Below are positions 7,425 to 14,845 of a stretch of DNA of 55,588 bases, one piece after another. The position numbers and the translations under genes were made by a program. The DNA is from Castellaniella sp041677825 (GTDB lineage: Bacteria > Pseudomonadota > Gammaproteobacteria > Burkholderiales > Burkholderiaceae_B): the NCBI RefSeq assembly GCF_041677825.1, contig NZ_JBAYPG010000025.1:1-55588 (forward strand). Reading direction: 5' to 3'. Position 1 is the stretch's first letter. The number at the start of each line of letters is the position of its first letter. The notes below the pieces were generated by a model. That model was not told where the DNA came from. It did not search any database and worked only from the letters and a program-made list of their open reading frames with translations.

Positions 7425-8140
7425 ACGCATCAGCCCCAAAAATTGGCTTTGATCGGTTCATTCAGCTTGATTGGGCAGCCGCAGCACTGAATGTTCGTGC
7501 AGGTGTGGCTGAGCTGGATGATCTGAATGCACTGCTCGACACTGCTGGGCTTGGCGTGGCAGCCAGGAAGAAAACACGCACCGTACTGAATCGGCTCTGG
7601 CTGGAGCCACGCGCCGAATTGGTGGATTACGCGGATCGCGGCGTGGCCATCCACAAGGCTCAGCCGGGCATTCCGGTCGCCGCGCTGTGCTGGGGGATGG
7701 CGATGGCGACGTACCCGTTCTTTGGCAAGGTGGCCGAGTTGGTGGGCCGTCTGTCCGCCATCCAGGGTGACTGCGCGTCCGCAGAAGTGCATCGGCGCAT
7801 GAGTGAAATCTACGGTGAACGTGAAGGCACCCGGCGCATGACCAATATGGTCATCCAGAGTTTGGCGAGCTGGGGCGCGGTCGAGCGGATCGAGAAAGGC
7901 AGGCGGGTCACTCGCCTGCCACAGGAACGCATCGACAGCGATGCGCTTACCGTCTGGTTGATCGAAGCGGCTGTCCGTTACGCCCGCAAGCCTGTACCTG
8001 CGGCTGGTCTGCAGTCGCTGCCCGTGCTGTTTCCATTCAACCTGATGCGGCCTTTGGCGTACCTGGTGTCGAACAGCCCGAGCTTCAACCTTCGGTCGGA
8101 AGGGCCGAGCAACCAACTGGTTGCGTTGAGAGAAGGCTGA
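7421..8140 (+). CDS. unknown protein translationally coupled to the PglZ remnant
   Basis: A 239-residue soluble protein whose ATG overlaps the stop codon of the PglZ-like fragment (ATGA at 7421-7424), so it was the gene after pglZ in the original operon. It looks mostly helical. Segments such as EVHRRMSEIYGEREGTRRMT followed by SLASWGAVERIEKGRRV suggest a winged-helix domain in the middle, and the C-terminus SEGPSNQLVAL looks conserved. I do not recognise it securely; by position it could correspond to a BrxA-like small subunit in BREX-type operons. It appears intact, but its promoter and partners are compromised. Confidence 0.6.
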   Translation: MNASAPKIGFDRFIQLDWAAAALNVRAGVAELDDLNALLDTAGLGVAARKKTRTVLNRLWLEPRAELVDYADRGVAIHKAQPGIPVAALCWGMAMATYPFFGKVAELVGRLSAIQGDCASAEVHRRMSEIYGEREGTRRMTNMVIQSLASWGAVERIEKGRRVTRLPQERIDSDALTVWLIEAAVRYARKPVPAAGLQSLPVLFPFNLMRPLAYLVSNSPSFNLRSEGPSNQLVALREG

Positions 8141-8141
8141 A

Positions 8142-8178
8142 CGCCCGACAGAGACCTGTCAGGCGTGTGTTCTGGTGG
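8142..8178. repeat. hairpin plus left copy of a 21-bp direct repeat (attachment-site-like)
   Basis: The stem CGCCCGACAG (8142-8151) / CTGTCAGGCG (8156-8165) is followed by GCGTGTGTTCTGGTGG. The 21 bases at 8158-8178 are identical to 10976-10996, which include the CCA end of tRNA-Ala and its terminator. The stems differ in sequence (CAG/CTG here, CCA/TGG at the tRNA) but keep pairing, so this looks like a diverged copy of a tRNA-Ala 3' flank. It probably marks the left boundary of an element integrated at the tRNA. Confidence 0.6.
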
Positions 8179-8254
8179 TGGAGCAGGGGGCAGATTACAA
8201 ACTCGCCTATTGAAGGATAGCGGAGAGCTTGGGACTGGTGAGCAAAAGAGAGGC

Positions 8255-8282
8255 TGGTTTTGTTGTCTCGTGAGTCTATAAT
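8255..8282 (+). promoter_or_regulatory. probable promoter of the truncated antitoxin gene
   Basis: A perfect -10 box, TATAAT at 8277-8282, lies six bases before the ATG at 8289, with only a weak -35 candidate (TGGTTT, 8255-8260; spacer 16). This leaves almost no leader, consistent with autoregulated antitoxin promoters or leaderless translation; no ribosome binding site is evident. Confidence 0.4.
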
Positions 8283-8288
8283 CGCGTC

Positions 8289-8516
8289 ATGCAGAGGTAC
8301 GACCTACCGCACCCAGGCAGCCTCCTCAAGGAAGACGTGCTACCTGCGCTAGATGTTACTGCGACCGAAGCCGCCGCACATTTGGGAGTGTCGCGCGTGC
8401 AGTTTTCCCGCTTCATCAATGGGCGTGCGGGTGTAACGCCTGAACTTGCACTGCGGCTGGCTAAATGGATACCGGCACCGACGGCCATCATGTGGTTGCA
8501 GATGCAGGCGGATTAG
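8289..8516 (+). CDS. higA: HigA-family antitoxin, truncated at the C-terminus
   Basis: A 75-residue Xre-type DNA-binding protein opening YDLPHPGSLLKEDVLPALDV, the usual HigA start, then TEAAAHLGVSRVQFSRFING as helix-turn-helix. It stops at WLQMQAD, where intact relatives continue about 20 residues (WLxxQxxYDLWQ). The stop coincides with a junction to an unrelated HTH_17 fragment at 8518, so it seems cut by recombination. No HigB toxin gene lies upstream (8141-8288) or downstream. It is an orphan antitoxin, perhaps kept as a regulator of the genes that follow or simply decaying. Confidence 0.75.
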   Translation: MQRYDLPHPGSLLKEDVLPALDVTATEAAAHLGVSRVQFSRFINGRAGVTPELALRLAKWIPAPTAIMWLQMQAD

Positions 8517-8517
8517 T

Positions 8518-8709
8518 ACGGTATACAGGCTCGCGGCGAGTGGCGATATTCCAGCGTTCAAGCTGGGCGGGGCTTGGCGGTTTTCGCGTAGCGACATCCA
8601 AAATTGGATCCGACAGCAAACGACTGGTAGCCCCGTACACGTTGCCAGCAAGGTATCAAAAAAAGAGAATGGCGGTGGGGGTAAGGGCGATGAGTTACTA
8701 CAGCGATGA
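8518..8709 (+). pseudogene. HTH_17 (excisionase/AlpA-like) gene lacking its first half
   Basis: In the frame ending at 8709 the sequence reads TVYRLAASGDIPAFKLGG, AWRFSRSDIQNWIRQQ and a basic tail. This is the second half of an HTH_17 domain followed by a short C-terminus. The normal beginning (LTLEEVA.YL...) is missing; upstream sequence is the truncated HigA. The stop lies 19 bases inside the next gene, as expected for a once-intact leading cistron of the AlbA_2-ParA operon. A first-half copy of the same domain survives at 7058-7157. Expression, if any, would need reinitiation after the HigA stop. Confidence 0.6.
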
Positions 8710-9892
8710 ACAGCTCGAAGCCATGATGGTCGATACCGAGTCGGATCGTGTGGAACGCAAACAATCATTCAAGGGGGATGCACCTGCGAAGGCTCGTGAG
8801 GCTGTTTGTGCGTTTGCCAACGACCTTGCCGGACACGGCGTGCCGGGCGTGGTGTTTGTTGGGGTGCATGATAATGGAACGCCCATGCCGGATTTTGAAG
8901 TCAGCGACGAGTTGCTCCGGCAGTTGGCGGACATCAAGACTGACGGCAATATCGTGCCCCCGCCGACCTTGCTGGTAGAGAAGCGTCAGTTGCAGGGTAA
9001 CGAAGTGGCCGTGATCACCGTCTGGTCCTGCGATACTCCGCCCGTACGCTACAAGGGCCGCATCCATGTGCGTTGGGGGCCGCGACGCGGGCTGGCTACC
9101 GCGCAGGACGAACGTATCCTGAATGAGCGGCGGCGTCACCAGGATCGTCCGTTCGATGTGCAGCCCATGCGGGACGCGGAGCTGACGGATCTCGATCGGC
9201 TGCGCTTTGAGCAGGAGTATCTGCCCGCGCTGGTCGCACGCGACGTGCTGGAGGCCAATGAGCGCAGCTACGAGCAGAAGCTGGCTGCCACGAAGATGGT
9301 GCTGAGCGACAAAGAACCGACGCCGACCGTTCTCGGCTTACTGGTTATTGGCAAACTGCCATCCGATTGGCTACCCGGCGCCTACGCTCAGTTCCTGCGG
9401 CTGGCGGGCAACGACCTCACCGCATCCGTGTTGGATGAAGAACCCATCCATGGCACGGTCGCCGATCAGATTCGACGTCTGGAGGAAAAGCTTTCCGCCC
9501 ACAACCAGCGCAGGGTGCGGTTCAGTGACGTCGATACCGAGGATCGCCGTGAAGCCTACCCGCTGGATGCGCTGCGCCAGCTCGTACGCAATGCCCTCAT
9601 GCACCGCAGCTACGAGGCAACCAATACGCCGGTGCGGGTTTACTGGTTTGATGATCGCATCGAAATTCACAATCCAGGAGGTCCGTTTGGCAGCGTCACA
9701 CCAGAAAACTTTGGTCAACCCGGCATCACCGACTACCGCAACCCGAATCTGGCCGAAGCATTGCGGGCGCTGGGTTATGTACAGCGTTTTGGCGCCGGTA
9801 TCGCCATTGCACGCAAAGCGCTGGGCCAGCGGCTGCAGTTTGAGGTGCAAGCGGGTGTGGTTGCAGCAATCATCCAGGGGAAGCCTTCATGA
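8690..9892 (+). CDS. AlbA_2 (Schlafen-type) domain protein with GHKL-like C-terminal domain
   Basis: A 400-residue protein. Residues about 12-140 form an AlbA_2 domain (ESDRVERKQSFKG, then ANDLAGHGVPGVVFVGVHDN), the nucleic-acid/ATP-binding fold shared with Schlafen proteins. The C-terminal part, about 270-390, looks like an HATPase_c_4 domain: LVRNALMHRSYE as N-box, DDRIEIHNPGG as G1 box and RNPNLAEALRALG as a downstream motif. Such proteins are often annotated as RecG-like or transcriptional regulators and are common in defence islands. I chose ATG 8690, which has TAAGGG before it; the frame is open further upstream but runs through the remnant gene. It overlaps the ParA gene by four bases (ATGA), indicating an operon. 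Confidence 0.8.
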   Translation: MSYYSDEQLEAMMVDTESDRVERKQSFKGDAPAKAREAVCAFANDLAGHGVPGVVFVGVHDNGTPMPDFEVSDELLRQLADIKTDGNIVPPPTLLVEKRQLQGNEVAVITVWSCDTPPVRYKGRIHVRWGPRRGLATAQDERILNERRRHQDRPFDVQPMRDAELTDLDRLRFEQEYLPALVARDVLEANERSYEQKLAATKMVLSDKEPTPTVLGLLVIGKLPSDWLPGAYAQFLRLAGNDLTASVLDEEPIHGTVADQIRRLEEKLSAHNQRRVRFSDVDTEDRREAYPLDALRQLVRNALMHRSYEATNTPVRVYWFDDRIEIHNPGGPFGSVTPENFGQPGITDYRNPNLAEALRALGYVQRFGAGIAIARKALGQRLQFEVQAGVVAAIIQGKPS

Positions 9893-10878
9893 CAGCCCAC
9901 ATCGCGTTTTTCAATAACAAGGGTGGCGTGGGCAAGACTTCGCTGGTCTATCACTGTGCTTTCATGTTTGCGGAACAAGGTTTTCGGGTGTTGGCGGTAG
10001 ATCTTGATCCGCAATCCAACCTGTCCATCATGGCGTTGGACGAATCTCGACTTGAAGCACTGTGGCCGGATAATGAGCATCCGCTCACGACTTATGGTGC
10101 GGTTGCGCCGTTGTTTGATGGTACGGGAGACGTGAGTTCAGCGCATATCGAGCCATTAAGCAATCGCTTGGGATTGCTCGTCGGTGATCTTGCCTTATCC
10201 CGCATCGAGGATGATTTGTCTACGGAATGGCCGCGTTGCCTGGAAGGGCGTGAACGTGCGTTTCGCGTCACGACTGCTTTCTGGCGTGTGATTGAAGAGG
10301 CGGCAAGGCGACACCAAGCTGATGTGGTGCTGCTCGATGTGGGACCAAACTTGGGGGCCATCAATCGCGCAGCACTGGTGGCATCCAGCCATGTGGTGAT
10401 GCCTGTGGCGCCCGATCTTTTTTCATTGCAAGGTTTGAAGAATCTTGGGCCAGTCCTGCGCAAGTGGCGCAGCACATGGGTTGCGGCGCTTCAGCAGGCT
10501 CCTCGCGCCTTGGGCGCCATGCCGCAGGGGGAAATGGCTCCCGTTGGGTATGTATTGATGCAACATGCCGAGCGTCTGGGGCGGCCAACAAAAGCGTATG
10601 CCAAATGGCAGAAGAGGCTGCCAATTGCCTACCGGAAAAGCGTCCTGAATATTGCATCTGAAGACTTGCTGGCGAGTGATCAGAATCAGATCCAACGGAT
10701 TAAACACTATCGCAGTCTGATGCCAATGGCGATGGAGGCGCGCAAACCCATGTTCAGCTTGCGCAGTGCCGATGGGGCCATCGGTGCTCACCAGACGAAC
10801 GTGCAGCAATGTTATGACGATTTTTCAGCGCTGGTCGATGCAATTGCGGATCGCACAGGAATCAAGGAGGCAGTTTGA
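9889..10878 (+). CDS. ParA-family ATPase
   Basis: A 329-residue deviant-Walker ATPase. NNKGGVGKTS at residues 9-18 is the deviant Walker A with signature lysine, VDLDPQSN is the A' motif and VVLLDVGPNLGA is Walker B. This is the ParA/Soj/MinD class, which dimerises on ATP and binds DNA or membrane. There is no ParB or centromere repeat nearby. It is instead translationally coupled to an AlbA_2 protein, a pairing seen on islands where the ParA may act as a sensor or switch rather than in partition. The C-terminal 100 residues are longer than in minimal ParAs. The stop is 112 bases before the tRNA-Ala CCA end. Confidence 0.85.
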   Translation: MTAHIAFFNNKGGVGKTSLVYHCAFMFAEQGFRVLAVDLDPQSNLSIMALDESRLEALWPDNEHPLTTYGAVAPLFDGTGDVSSAHIEPLSNRLGLLVGDLALSRIEDDLSTEWPRCLEGRERAFRVTTAFWRVIEEAARRHQADVVLLDVGPNLGAINRAALVASSHVVMPVAPDLFSLQGLKNLGPVLRKWRSTWVAALQQAPRALGAMPQGEMAPVGYVLMQHAERLGRPTKAYAKWQKRLPIAYRKSVLNIASEDLLASDQNQIQRIKHYRSLMPMAMEARKPMFSLRSADGAIGAHQTNVQQCYDDFSALVDAIADRTGIKEAV

Positions 10879-10955
10879 CGACGGTAAGCAGGTTTGTCCG
10901 AACACATGGCGGGACTTGCACCCACAGGTGTGCGCCCATGCCGGGCGTACCAGAC

Positions 10956-10983
10956 AAAACGCCCGACCAAGAGTGGTCAGGCG
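10956..10983 (-). terminator. terminator of tRNA-Ala
   Basis: Read on the minus strand, a 10-bp stem (CGCCTGACCA / TGGTCGGGCG with one G-U pair) is followed by TTTT, seven bases past the encoded CCA end of the tRNA. This is a standard intrinsic terminator. It is also part of the sequence duplicated at 8142-8178. Confidence 0.75.
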
Positions 10984-10990
10984 TGTGTTC

Positions 10991-10996
<6 letters not shown>
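10976..10996. repeat. right copy of the 21-bp direct repeat, at the tRNA-Ala 3' end
   Basis: Identical over 21 bases to 8158-8178; it ends within the tRNA acceptor strand and covers the CCA tail. tRNA 3' ends are favoured integration sites for tyrosine-integrase elements, so this and the left copy would bound a 2.8-kb unit. No integrase gene is present between them. Confidence 0.6.
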
Positions 10997-11066
<70 letters not shown>

Positions 11067-11097
11067 GAAAGACGCGTATTCTAGCACATGTAAGGCT

Positions 11098-11685
11098 TCA
11101 GTTTGCCGCTTTTGGCAGGCGGCCCATGAGATAGAACTCGTCATTGGCGCGCATCGACATGAAGTTCACCATGCGGTTGCTCAGCCCAAAGAATGCGGCG
11201 ATGGCCGCGATATCCCAGATGTCTTCGTCGCTGAAGCCATGCGGGTACAGGGCCTGGTAGTCTGCTTCTTCGATTTCGCGCGCATTCAGCGAAATTTTCA
11301 GGGCAAAATCCAGCATGGCCCGCTCGCGTGGATTGATATCGGCCTTGCGATGGTTGATCGCCACCTGGTCGGCAATCAATGGGTTGCGTGCCCTGATGCG
11401 CAAAATGGCGCCATGCGCAAGCACGCAGTATTGGCAGTCATTGGCCCCGGAGGTCGCCACGACGATCATCTCGCGCTCGGCCGGCGTCAGGCCGCTGTCT
11501 TTTTCCATGAGGGCGTCATGGTATGCAAAGAAGGCGCGAAACTCCGCCGGGCGATGGGCCATGGCCAGGAACACGTTCGGGATGAAACCGGCCTTTTCCT
11601 GGACCGCCTGGATGCGCTCACGAATGTCGGCAGGCAGGTCCTCGACCCGGGGAATGGGGTAACGGCTGATGGGCGGCTGGCTCAT
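11098..11685 (-). CDS. peroxidase-related / AhpD-like (carboxymuconolactone decarboxylase fold) protein
   Basis: A 195-residue protein with the AhpD-type active site CQYCVLAHG (two cysteines and histidine), about residues 89-97, in the all-helical CMD fold. Length and motifs fit the 'uncharacterised peroxidase-related enzyme' group (AhpD-like, often about 190 residues). It probably reduces hydroperoxides or acts as a thiol-disulfide protein in the cytosol; the real substrate is unknown. I chose the ATG at 11685 (MSQPPISRYP) because AGGA precedes it and homologues begin there; the upstream extension has no ribosome site. It diverges from the hydrolase gene at 11923. Confidence 0.85.
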   Translation of the reverse strand: MSQPPISRYPIPRVEDLPADIRERIQAVQEKAGFIPNVFLAMAHRPAEFRAFFAYHDALMEKDSGLTPAEREMIVVATSGANDCQYCVLAHGAILRIRARNPLIADQVAINHRKADINPRERAMLDFALKISLNAREIEEADYQALYPHGFSDEDIWDIAAIAAFFGLSNRMVNFMSMRANDEFYLMGRLPKAAN

Positions 11686-11863
11686 GTGGTGTCCTGTCGG
11701 TTGGAAGGCTGGCAGCAATGGGATGTAAAGGTCAACGCTGGCGGCAATGGCCTGCAAAGGTCAACCTTAGCATACAGTTGTAGCCGGATTTTGGTGCGAT
11801 ACTGTGATTCTGCTCCCGTCGTTTCCGGCATCAGGGCCAGGGCCCGCAGTGCCGTGATCGATC

Positions 11864-11896
11864 GCAGCAGCCGATCAATTGCAGCAGCCGATCAAT
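11864..11896 (+). repeat. 17-bp tandem duplication upstream of the hydrolase
   Basis: GCAGCAGCCGATCAAT is present at 11864-11879 and 11881-11896 (period 17), ending about 25 bases before the hydrolase start. It is one of several short tandem duplications in this window and could move promoter elements relative to the start. Confidence 0.7.
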
Positions 11897-11922
11897 CGCA
11901 GCATGTCTTCAGGGGATGTCTC

Positions 11923-13158
11923 ATGGCAGAATCGTTGGAACGTGGGCGTACGCGGGTACGTGGCTTCGCCGACCCGGAAATGGACTATCAGCTCATGCGT
12001 CAGTTGGGCGCCACGCGCTATGGCGGGGCCTCCGTGGGTGAGTGCCTGGCGCTGGCGGCGCGCATCACGGATGCCGATCCGGCGTCCTGGGTGCAGGTGT
12101 TTGCTGCGGCGGGGCGCCGCCAAGAGGCCGATGCCGATGCACGTGCGGCCAGGGGGCATGCCATCAGTGCGCGTGATCAGTATCTGGTGGCCTGTAATCT
12201 GTACCGGGCTGCCGAATACTATGCCTCGATTCAGGATCCGGAGCACGCCGTATTGGGTCTGGCCAGCCGGCGCTGTTTCCTCACGGCCATGCATCAGGGT
12301 GGCCTGGCGTGCGAAGAATGGTGGTTCTCTCTGGATGATCAACGCCTGCCGGCCTATTATGTGCGCGCACCGCGCAACGGGTCTGCCCAGGGGCCAGGGC
12401 ATGTGCTGGCCATCGTCAGTGGTTACGATGGCACGCTCGAAGAGTCGTGGTTGATGTATGGGGCACCCGCCAGCGAACGTGGCCATGATGTTCTGCTGTT
12501 TTCCGGCCCGGGGCAGATGGATGCCTGGCGCTTCAATGCACAGAGCCACTTCCGCCCTGATTTCGAGCACATTGGCCGTGCCGTGGTCGATCGGGTTCTG
12601 GCCTTGCCGGGCATGCAGGCCAGCCGGCTGGCTCTGATGGGCATCAGCTTCGGGGGCTATTTTGCAACGCGTATCGCAGCGCACGAGCCCCGTCTCGGGG
12701 CGCTGATCGCCAATTCTCCCATCATCGACCTGCATGCCTACATGACCTCGTTCACGGGGCTCGACCCCGCCGAACTGTCCGATGACGAGGATTTCGGCCC
12801 GGACGACCTGCCGCACATCCCCGATCATGTCATGGATGCCCAGAAACGCGCCATGAGCGCCAACATCATGCTGCGCATGGGGCAGGCTTCATTTCGCGAT
12901 ACCTATCGCTACCTGAAGCAGTTTCGCGTCGAAGATTCCGATCTCGCGCGTATCACATGCCCCTGCCTGGCGCTCGTGGGCGAGGGTGAGGGGGCCGCCC
13001 CGCAGCAGCAGGCCGGGCATTTCGTGGCGCATGTCGGCGGGCCTGCGACACCGCATGTATTCACCGCCGAACAAGGCGCCGATGGCCATTGCCAGAATGC
13101 CAACCCGGGTTTCTCGGCCGCTGTATCGATGGATTGGCTGGAGGAAACGCTGGGTTGA
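11923..13158 (+). CDS. alpha/beta hydrolase (dipeptidyl-peptidase/DHPON-hydrolase-like)
   Basis: A 411-residue two-part hydrolase. The N-terminal 150 residues are a helical lid domain (ECLALAARITDADPASW; YLVACNLYRAAEYYA). The C-terminal alpha/beta-hydrolase core has the nucleophile elbow GISFGGY (Ser about residue 242), with the Asp and His expected in the last 90 residues (a His lies in GADGHCQN). Domain order and length resemble 2,6-dihydroxy-pseudo-oxynicotine hydrolase and FrsA-like esterases, which cleave C-C or ester bonds. ATG 11923 has AGGGG eight bases upstream. It stands alone between divergent and downstream genes, so the substrate cannot be inferred from context. Confidence 0.85.
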   Translation: MAESLERGRTRVRGFADPEMDYQLMRQLGATRYGGASVGECLALAARITDADPASWVQVFAAAGRRQEADADARAARGHAISARDQYLVACNLYRAAEYYASIQDPEHAVLGLASRRCFLTAMHQGGLACEEWWFSLDDQRLPAYYVRAPRNGSAQGPGHVLAIVSGYDGTLEESWLMYGAPASERGHDVLLFSGPGQMDAWRFNAQSHFRPDFEHIGRAVVDRVLALPGMQASRLALMGISFGGYFATRIAAHEPRLGALIANSPIIDLHAYMTSFTGLDPAELSDDEDFGPDDLPHIPDHVMDAQKRAMSANIMLRMGQASFRDTYRYLKQFRVEDSDLARITCPCLALVGEGEGAAPQQQAGHFVAHVGGPATPHVFTAEQGADGHCQNANPGFSAAVSMDWLEETLG

Positions 13159-13188
13159 GTGGCTCATTGGCTGGGTTGAGTGGCTCAT
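13150..13188 (+). repeat. 21-bp-period tandem duplication spanning the hydrolase stop codon
   Basis: CTGGGTTGAGTGGCTCAT occurs at 13150-13167 and 13171-13188. The first copy contains the hydrolase stop codon, so the last codons of the gene have been duplicated into the spacer. Downstream, to about 13325, the spacer holds further imperfect GC-rich repeats of GGCCGTGGCCTCGT type, giving a 229-base gap before argG. Confidence 0.8.
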
Positions 13189-13340
13189 GGCCATCCAGGG
13201 TGGGGGTGGCCGTGGCCTCGTGCGGTCACGGTCGCGTACGACCACGGCCTCGTGCAGCCGAGGCCTTGTACGGCCGCAGCCCGGTGTGGCCGTGGCCTCG
13301 TACGGCCAGCGGCCCGTGCGGCCGCGGCGGCCAGTGACGA

Positions 13341-13346
13341 TATAAT
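13341..13346 (+). promoter_or_regulatory. probable -10 box of argG
   Basis: A perfect TATAAT lies 41 bases before the argG ATG. The region where a -35 box would sit is extremely GC-rich (GCGGCCGCGGCGGCC) and has no good match, so the promoter may depend on an activator or an extended -10. No ARG box is evident by eye. Confidence 0.45.
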
Positions 13347-13387
13347 GCCCGATTGCCGTTATTTTCAGGATCACCCGGAAAATCCCC

Positions 13388-14728
13388 ATGAGTTCAACGA
13401 TTCTAGAAAGCCTGCCTGTTGGCCAGAAGGTGGGCATTGCCTTTTCAGGTGGGCTCGATACCAGTGCTGCCTTGCTGTGGATGAAGAACAAGGGCGCCTT
13501 GCCCTACGCCTACACGGCCAATCTCGGCCAGCCCGATGAATCCGATTACGACGAGATTCCACGCAAGGCCCTGCATTATGGGGCCCAGGGGGCCCGTCTG
13601 GTCGACTGCCGTGCGCAACTGGTGGCCGAAGGGGTGGCCGCCTTGCAATGCAATGCATTTCATGTGTCCACCGGCGGGGTCACGTATTTCAATACCACGC
13701 CCATAGGGCGGGCCGTCACCGGCACCATGCTCGTGGCCGCCATGCAGGAAGACGACGTCCATATCTGGGGCGACGGCAGTACGTTCAAGGGCAACGACAT
13801 CGAGCGCTTCTATCGCTATGGCCTGCTCACCAATCCAGCGCTCAAGGTCTACAAGCCGTGGCTCGATCAGCAGTTCATCGATGAACTGGGCGGGCGGGCC
13901 GAAATGTCGCAATACATGGTCGAAAACGGCTTTGACTACAAGATGTCGGCTGAAAAAGCCTATTCCACCGATTCGAACATGCTCGGTGCCACGCACGAGG
14001 CCAAGGATCTCGAGCACCTGGATTCAGGCATGCACATCGTGCAGCCCATCATGGGGGTGGCCTTCTGGAAGCCCGAAATCGAAGTGGCAGCCGAAGAAGT
14101 CACCGTAGGCTTCCAGGAAGGCCGTCCGGTGGCCCTGAACGGTGTCGAATATGCCGATCTGGTCGAGCTCATGCTCGAGGCCAACCGCATTGGCGGGCGC
14201 CATGGTCTGGGGATGAGCGACCAGATCGAGAATCGCATCATCGAGGCCAAGAGTCGCGGCATCTATGAAGCGCCCGGCATGGCACTGTTGCACATCGCCT
14301 ACGAGCGGCTGGTCACCGGCATCCACAATGAAGACACGATCGAACAGTACCGCATCAATGGGCTGCGCCTGGGGCGCCTGCTCTACCAGGGCCGCTGGTT
14401 CGATCCACAGGCCATCATGCTGCGCGAAACGGCGCAGCGCTGGGTGGCTCGGGCCATCAGTGGCGAGGTGGTGCTCGAACTGCGCCGGGGCAATGACTAC
14501 TCTCTTCTGGATACGCGCTCACCCAACCTGACGTATCATCCCGAGCGCCTCACGATGGAGAAGGGGGCGTCCACGTTCTCGCCGCGCGACCGCATCGGGC
14601 AGCTCACGATGCGCAATCTGGATATTGTCGATACGCGCGACAAGCTCTTTACCTATACGCAGGTAGGGCTGCTCAGCAAGGCCGATGCGGGGGGCATTCC
14701 TCGTCTGGAAGACGACACCAACCCCTGA
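13388..14728 (+). CDS. argG: argininosuccinate synthase
   Basis: Joins citrulline and aspartate with ATP to give argininosuccinate, the seventh step of arginine synthesis, in the cytosol. The 446-residue product is the long enterobacterial-type ArgG. The P-loop-like ATP site AFSGGLDTSAALLW is at residues 17-30; YTANLGQPD, CNAFHVSTGG and YRINGLRLGRLLY follow in the expected order. The ATG at 13388 is the first after the -10 box, with no strong Shine-Dalgarno sequence. It is transcribed alone; argF follows 600 bases on with the oppositely oriented DUF3579 gene between. Several tandem copies of a GC-rich repeat follow the stop. Confidence 0.97.
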   Translation: MSSTILESLPVGQKVGIAFSGGLDTSAALLWMKNKGALPYAYTANLGQPDESDYDEIPRKALHYGAQGARLVDCRAQLVAEGVAALQCNAFHVSTGGVTYFNTTPIGRAVTGTMLVAAMQEDDVHIWGDGSTFKGNDIERFYRYGLLTNPALKVYKPWLDQQFIDELGGRAEMSQYMVENGFDYKMSAEKAYSTDSNMLGATHEAKDLEHLDSGMHIVQPIMGVAFWKPEIEVAAEEVTVGFQEGRPVALNGVEYADLVELMLEANRIGGRHGLGMSDQIENRIIEAKSRGIYEAPGMALLHIAYERLVTGIHNEDTIEQYRINGLRLGRLLYQGRWFDPQAIMLRETAQRWVARAISGEVVLELRRGNDYSLLDTRSPNLTYHPERLTMEKGASTFSPRDRIGQLTMRNLDIVDTRDKLFTYTQVGLLSKADAGGIPRLEDDTNP

Positions 14729-14750
14729 TCCCTGATGGCGTCGCGCTCGG

Positions 14751-14845
14751 GGCGGTTCAGCCAGGCGTCGGCAGGGCGGTTCAGCCAGGGCCGACGGGGC
14801 CGTTCAGCCCGCGCCGGCAGGGCGGGCGCGGGGCGGTTCAGCCAG
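14751..14845 (+). repeat. imperfect tandem repeat after argG (core GGCGGTTCAGCCAG)
   Basis: Four copies of the 14-base core occur at 14751-14764, 14775-14788, 14798-14811 (two mismatches) and 14832-14845, separated by 23-34 bases. The last copy reaches the 3' end of the convergent DUF3579 gene and so encodes part of its Ala/Gly/Arg-rich tail. Each core can partly fold on itself (GGC..GCC) and might act as an attenuating or terminator-like structure between the convergent genes. Confidence 0.7.

Noticed and set aside
10900..10955. GC-rich stretch (GGCGGGACTTGCACCCACAG...) resembling a tRNA or tmRNA 3' end
   Set aside because: It cannot be folded into a cloverleaf, has no anticodon arm and no CCA; only the T-loop-like GACTTGCACCC is reminiscent.
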